Source of the DNA: Arhodomonas sp051195215
GTDB taxonomy: Bacteria > Pseudomonadota > Gammaproteobacteria > Nitrococcales > Nitrococcaceae
DNA: 64,000 nucleotides
Direction of reading: 5' to 3'
NCBI RefSeq assembly: GCF_051195215.1
Contig: NZ_JBNAZM010000004.1
Location: 114,689 to 178,688, forward strand
Positions 61,769-64,000 of this stretch are shown here, one piece after another. The position numbers and the translations under genes are program-made. The notes beneath the pieces were generated by a model. The model was not told the origin of the DNA. It did no database searches and was given only the letters and a program-made list of their open reading frames with translations. How positions within the stretch are numbered: position 1 is the stretch's first letter; each line of letters starts with the position of its first letter.

Positions 61769-61798
61769 GTTATATGAGGCCGCCACAAGAATATTCAA
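61769..61798 (-). promoter_or_regulatory. Sigma-70 promoter of the SDR-reductase operon
   Basis: On the minus strand: -35 TTGAAT (61793-61798), 18-bp spacer, -10 TATAAC (61769-61774). One of the best matches in the window. Confidence 0.65.
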
Positions 61799-61931
61799 GC
61801 CCGGGCGCTGAATGAACGGTGCGGACGCGCTCTCCGGCGAGGTGTCGAGCGCTGTCCCGCGTGGGGAGACACGGTGAATGCGCCCACTGGGATTCGGTTG
61901 TGGACCATCCGCGCGCTTACTACCTTTTGGT

Positions 61932-62200
61932 TACTAATCCGATCATAGGTCATGCCACGTGTCAGAGCGCTTGTGCGAATCGGCTGCTAGGCGCGCGAGC
62001 GAAGGCGTGGCAAGGCTCACGTCGAGTGAGCGCAACGCCGCAGCCGAATCGCACAAGCGCTCCCTTCGGGCGAGGCTGTCGGGCGCTCTCGCGGCGTTGC
62101 TCGTCGCTCATGTAGCGATTGCTACACCACGCGCCTCGCGCCTTGCGAGAACGCCCGACAGCCTCGCTGACATGTGGCATGACCTATGATCGGATTAGTA
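61932..62200. mobile_element. 269-bp MITE-like element with 34-bp terminal inverted repeats
   Basis: The ends 61932-61965 and 62167-62200 are inverted copies with a single mismatch over 34 bp (outermost bases TACTAATCCGATCAT...). Two further nested inverted repeats lie inside: 61966-61986 with 62041-62061 (one mismatch in 21) and 62072-62091 with 62146-62165 (one mismatch in 20), plus a 10-bp pair at 62032-62041/62091-62100. No open reading frame of note. Size and structure fit a non-autonomous element or bacterial MITE. No clear target-site duplication was found by eye. It lies between SDR and the dehydrogenase gene. Confidence 0.8.
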
Positions 62201-62285
62201 TGTTCAAGCGGTCGGTCGAAGGGCAGCGCAGGGGAGTTCATCGGCGAGCTTTTCGGCGGTAGCGGCTACGCCGCGCCGGCTCCTT

Positions 62286-62341
62286 CCTGTCGCGAATCCA
62301 CCCGCTGAGCTGGCCTCACGACGCGACAAGCTCGCGACAGG
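62286..62341. repeat. REP-like inverted repeat upstream of the dehydrogenase gene
   Basis: CCTGTCGCGA (62286-62295) and its exact complement (62332-62341) enclose 36 bp. The GCGACAAGCTCGCGACAGG part resembles repetitive extragenic palindromes of other gammaproteobacteria. It ends 22 bp before the start codon, so it would fold near the ribosome-binding site. Confidence 0.45.
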
Positions 62342-62363
62342 GGCGGATCGCGGAGAGCGAGAC

Positions 62364-63602
62364 ATGTACGACTTTCTCGATCAGGTCTACCGCATGCTCC
62401 GGGCCGCCGGCGAGCTCGGCGAGATCGACGCGGCCGTCATGGACCTCATGGCGGGCCCTTCACGGGTGCTGGCGTTCCGAATCCCGCTGAAGATGGACGA
62501 CGGCAGCCGCCAGGTCTTCGACGCCTACCGTGTGCGCTACAGCGATGCCCTCGGGCCGTCGCGGGATGGCACACGGGTTTCCCCCGATATCGACATCGAC
62601 GAGGTCACCGCACTGGGCCTGCTCATGACGATCAAGCACGCCGCCGGACACATCCCCGCCGGCGGTGGCAAGGGCGGCGTCGTCGCCGATCCGAACGTGC
62701 TCAGCAGCCGCGAGTTCGAGAGCCTGTGCCGCGCCTATGTCCGCTGCCTGCGCCCGGCCGGACCCGCCTACGACGTACCCGGTGCCGACATTGGCACCGA
62801 TGCGCGGGCGATGGCCTGGATGCTCGACGAGTACGAACAGATCACCGGATATCACTGCCCCGCGGCGATCAACGACAAGCCCGCGATCCTCGGGGGCTCT
62901 CTTGGCGGCGAGGAAGCCACCGGCCGCGGCGTATTCGACGCGTTCGCAAAGGCGGCCGACGACCTGGGGATGGCCATGCTCGATACCACCGTGGCCATCC
63001 AGGGCTTCGGCCAGGTCGGCTCAGTGGCGGCGACGATGTTCTATGAGGCCGGTTGCCGGGTGATCGCCGTCTCCGATAGTGGCGGCGGTATCCGCAACGA
63101 TGGAGGTCTGAACGTCCCCGCCCTCCGAACGTTTGCGGCGGATGCCGGGACCGTCGCCGGCTTCCCCGGCGCCGACCGGATCACCAACGCCGAACTGCTG
63201 GAAACGGCATGCACCGTACTCGTTCCCGCCGCGATCCAGGGCGTGATACACCGGGAGAACGCACTGCGTGTCAAAGCGCGTTTGCTGGTGGAAGCGGCCA
63301 ACGCCCCCACCACGATCGAGGCCGAGGAAATCCTCCTCCAGCACGGCGTGACCGTGGTGCCCGACGTCATCGCCAACAGCGGCAGCGTGCACGTCTGCCA
63401 GATGGAGCGCAGCCAGGACCTCTATGACAACTACTGGGACGCGGACACGATCGACGATCTGCGCCGCACACGCTTACTCCGTAGCTACCGGGAAGCCCTG
63501 CACACCGCGGCTAATCTGGGCGTGGAATCCGTCCGCCTCGGCGCATGGGTCAACGCCCTCCGACGCATCGAAGAAGCCGTGCACGCGCGGGGCTGGCTGT
63601 AG
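62364..63602 (+). CDS. Glu/Leu/Phe/Val dehydrogenase (glutamate dehydrogenase-like)
   Basis: 412-residue NAD(P)-dependent amino acid dehydrogenase. Substrate-binding Lys in IPAGGGKGGVVADP, catalytic Asp region YDVPGADIGTDARAMAWM, then a Rossmann domain with VAIQGFGQVGSVAA and AANAPTT. The size and PAGGGKGG motif match the shorter GdhA/Leu-Phe dehydrogenases of the ELFV family. Coenzyme and amino acid cannot be settled by eye. GGAGAGCGAG precedes the ATG. The upstream region carries mobile-repeat DNA, and an IS91-like element begins right after the stop. Confidence 0.92.
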   Translation: MYDFLDQVYRMLRAAGELGEIDAAVMDLMAGPSRVLAFRIPLKMDDGSRQVFDAYRVRYSDALGPSRDGTRVSPDIDIDEVTALGLLMTIKHAAGHIPAGGGKGGVVADPNVLSSREFESLCRAYVRCLRPAGPAYDVPGADIGTDARAMAWMLDEYEQITGYHCPAAINDKPAILGGSLGGEEATGRGVFDAFAKAADDLGMAMLDTTVAIQGFGQVGSVAATMFYEAGCRVIAVSDSGGGIRNDGGLNVPALRTFAADAGTVAGFPGADRITNAELLETACTVLVPAAIQGVIHRENALRVKARLLVEAANAPTTIEAEEILLQHGVTVVPDVIANSGSVHVCQMERSQDLYDNYWDADTIDDLRRTRLLRSYREALHTAANLGVESVRLGAWVNALRRIEEAVHARGWL

Positions 63603-63668
63603 CGCGATGCGAGGGCGGTGGAGGTGATTGTGGAGACGTTACAAGGCAGGGTCAGGATGCGTGTTATC

Positions 63669-63704
63669 CGGACGGCGTCCGTGTTATGACACGGACTTCG
63701 TCCG
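63669..63704. repeat. Hairpin cluster at the probable terminus of an IS91-like element
   Basis: Three overlapping stem-loops: CGGAC-GGC-GTCCG (63669-63681), an 8-bp stem GTCCGTGT/ACACGGAC with loop TATG (63677-63696), and CGGAC-TTC-GTCCG (63692-63704). Palindromic ends without long inverted repeats are a feature of IS91-family elements. They lie 120-156 bp before the transposase start. Confidence 0.5.
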
Positions 63705-63824
63705 CCTAATTACTGTTGCACAAAGCCGCTGCGCGGCAGGAAGGAAGCTTTGACGTGATCGGCAATTGTTTGCCGATGGAGATGTTACAAACGCTGCGGT
63801 GCGCGCCGCAACAGGAGGCAGGCA

Positions 63825-64000
63825 ATGGCAGGGAAGCCGACGATCCAGGAGGTGTTCGTGCACCATTTCGATGAAGTGCGACGCAGCGGCAAACTGTCCG
63901 CACCGCAACAACGCGCCGGGCACGCGATTGTCGCCTGCCGCACCGACGCGATGGGTGGCCACGAACAGCGCTGTCCTGACGGGCATTTTGTGCGCACGCA
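63825..64000 (+). CDS. IS91-family transposase, 5' part only
   Basis: The gene runs off the window; 58 codons are visible: MAGKPTIQEVFVHHFDEVRR, then CRTDAMGGHEQRCPDGH. The sequence CRTxxxGGHxxxC begins the N-terminal zinc-binding domain of IS91/ISCR transposases (rolling-circle Y2 enzymes). AGGAGG lies seven bases before the ATG. The catalytic tyrosines would be downstream of this window. Confidence 0.75.
   Translation, partial: MAGKPTIQEVFVHHFDEVRRSGKLSAPQQRAGHAIVACRTDAMGGHEQRCPDGHFVRT

Noticed and set aside
1..64000. CRISPR arrays, tRNA or rRNA genes, prophage modules
   Set aside because: No regularly spaced repeats, no tRNA/rRNA-like sequence and no phage structural genes were seen on reading the window; a covariance-model scan was not possible.

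Overview
The window is high-GC, densely packed chromosomal DNA from a gammaproteobacterium. The fused fabric of lol, comEC-exbBD-msbA-lpxK-kdsB, rne-rluC-sppA and the yceD-rpmF-plsX-fabHDG-acpP-fabF-pabC-mltG-tmk-holB-pilZ-tatD run is typical of the Chromatiales/Ectothiorhodospiraceae side of that class. This placement is an inference from gene order and protein character, not from a search. The accessory half points to a facultative anaerobe that respires nitrate. No rRNA, tRNA, CRISPR array or phage module was seen.

Region 1 (1-27.4 kb) is core housekeeping. It starts with the end of sfsA and a single-permease Lol exporter (lolC-type/lolD). Next comes a tightly overlapped operon for DNA uptake (comEC), energy transduction (exbB/exbD) and lipid A/KDO supply (msbA, lpxK, kdsB). 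RNase E (rne, minus strand) follows with a leader of about 360 nt, facing rluC and sppA. The fatty acid/phospholipid cluster then runs continuously to tatD. Two intrinsic-terminator-like hairpins interrupt it, after rpmF and after acpP, where expression probably needs to differ between neighbours.

Region 2 (27.4-44 kb) holds a class V aminotransferase-like gene, a TraB-family membrane protein, and a complete respiratory nitrate module: narXL (minus) divergent from narK1-narK2-narGHJI plus a PpiC-type isomerase and a small nar-associated protein. The narX/narK intergenic region carries a near-perfect NarL 7-2-7 site and an FNR/DNR-type box.

Region 3 (44.4-51.2 kb) is a nitrosative-stress/denitrification accessory zone: NnrS, a hemerythrin-like protein behind a strong NsrR-like box, rubredoxin, OsmC, an FmdE-like protein, a CopD-like membrane protein and azurin. 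Decayed gene fragments are interleaved with these (FrhB-like, TehA/SLAC1-like, a Cys/Met PLP enzyme C-terminus, and others), so the zone looks like an eroding genomic island. Local indel errors in the assembly are the alternative explanation.

Region 4 (51.2-64 kb) contains an unfamiliar two-gene unit: an ATP-grasp ligase followed by a 661-residue protein whose C-terminal half carries a plausible papain-like Cys/His/Asn triad. This is the best candidate in the window for an undescribed system. After it come a membrane GGDEF protein with a perfect CRP-type palindrome upstream, an acyl-CoA synthetase/VOC/broken AraC run, a TetR regulator, a CurA-type reductase and an SDR with a TetR-style operator, and a Glu/Leu/Phe/Val dehydrogenase. 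Mobile DNA is concentrated here: a 269-bp MITE-like element with 34-bp inverted ends, a solo degenerate end of the same repeat that supplies the stop codon of the GGDEF gene, and the start of an IS91-family transposase cut by the window edge.
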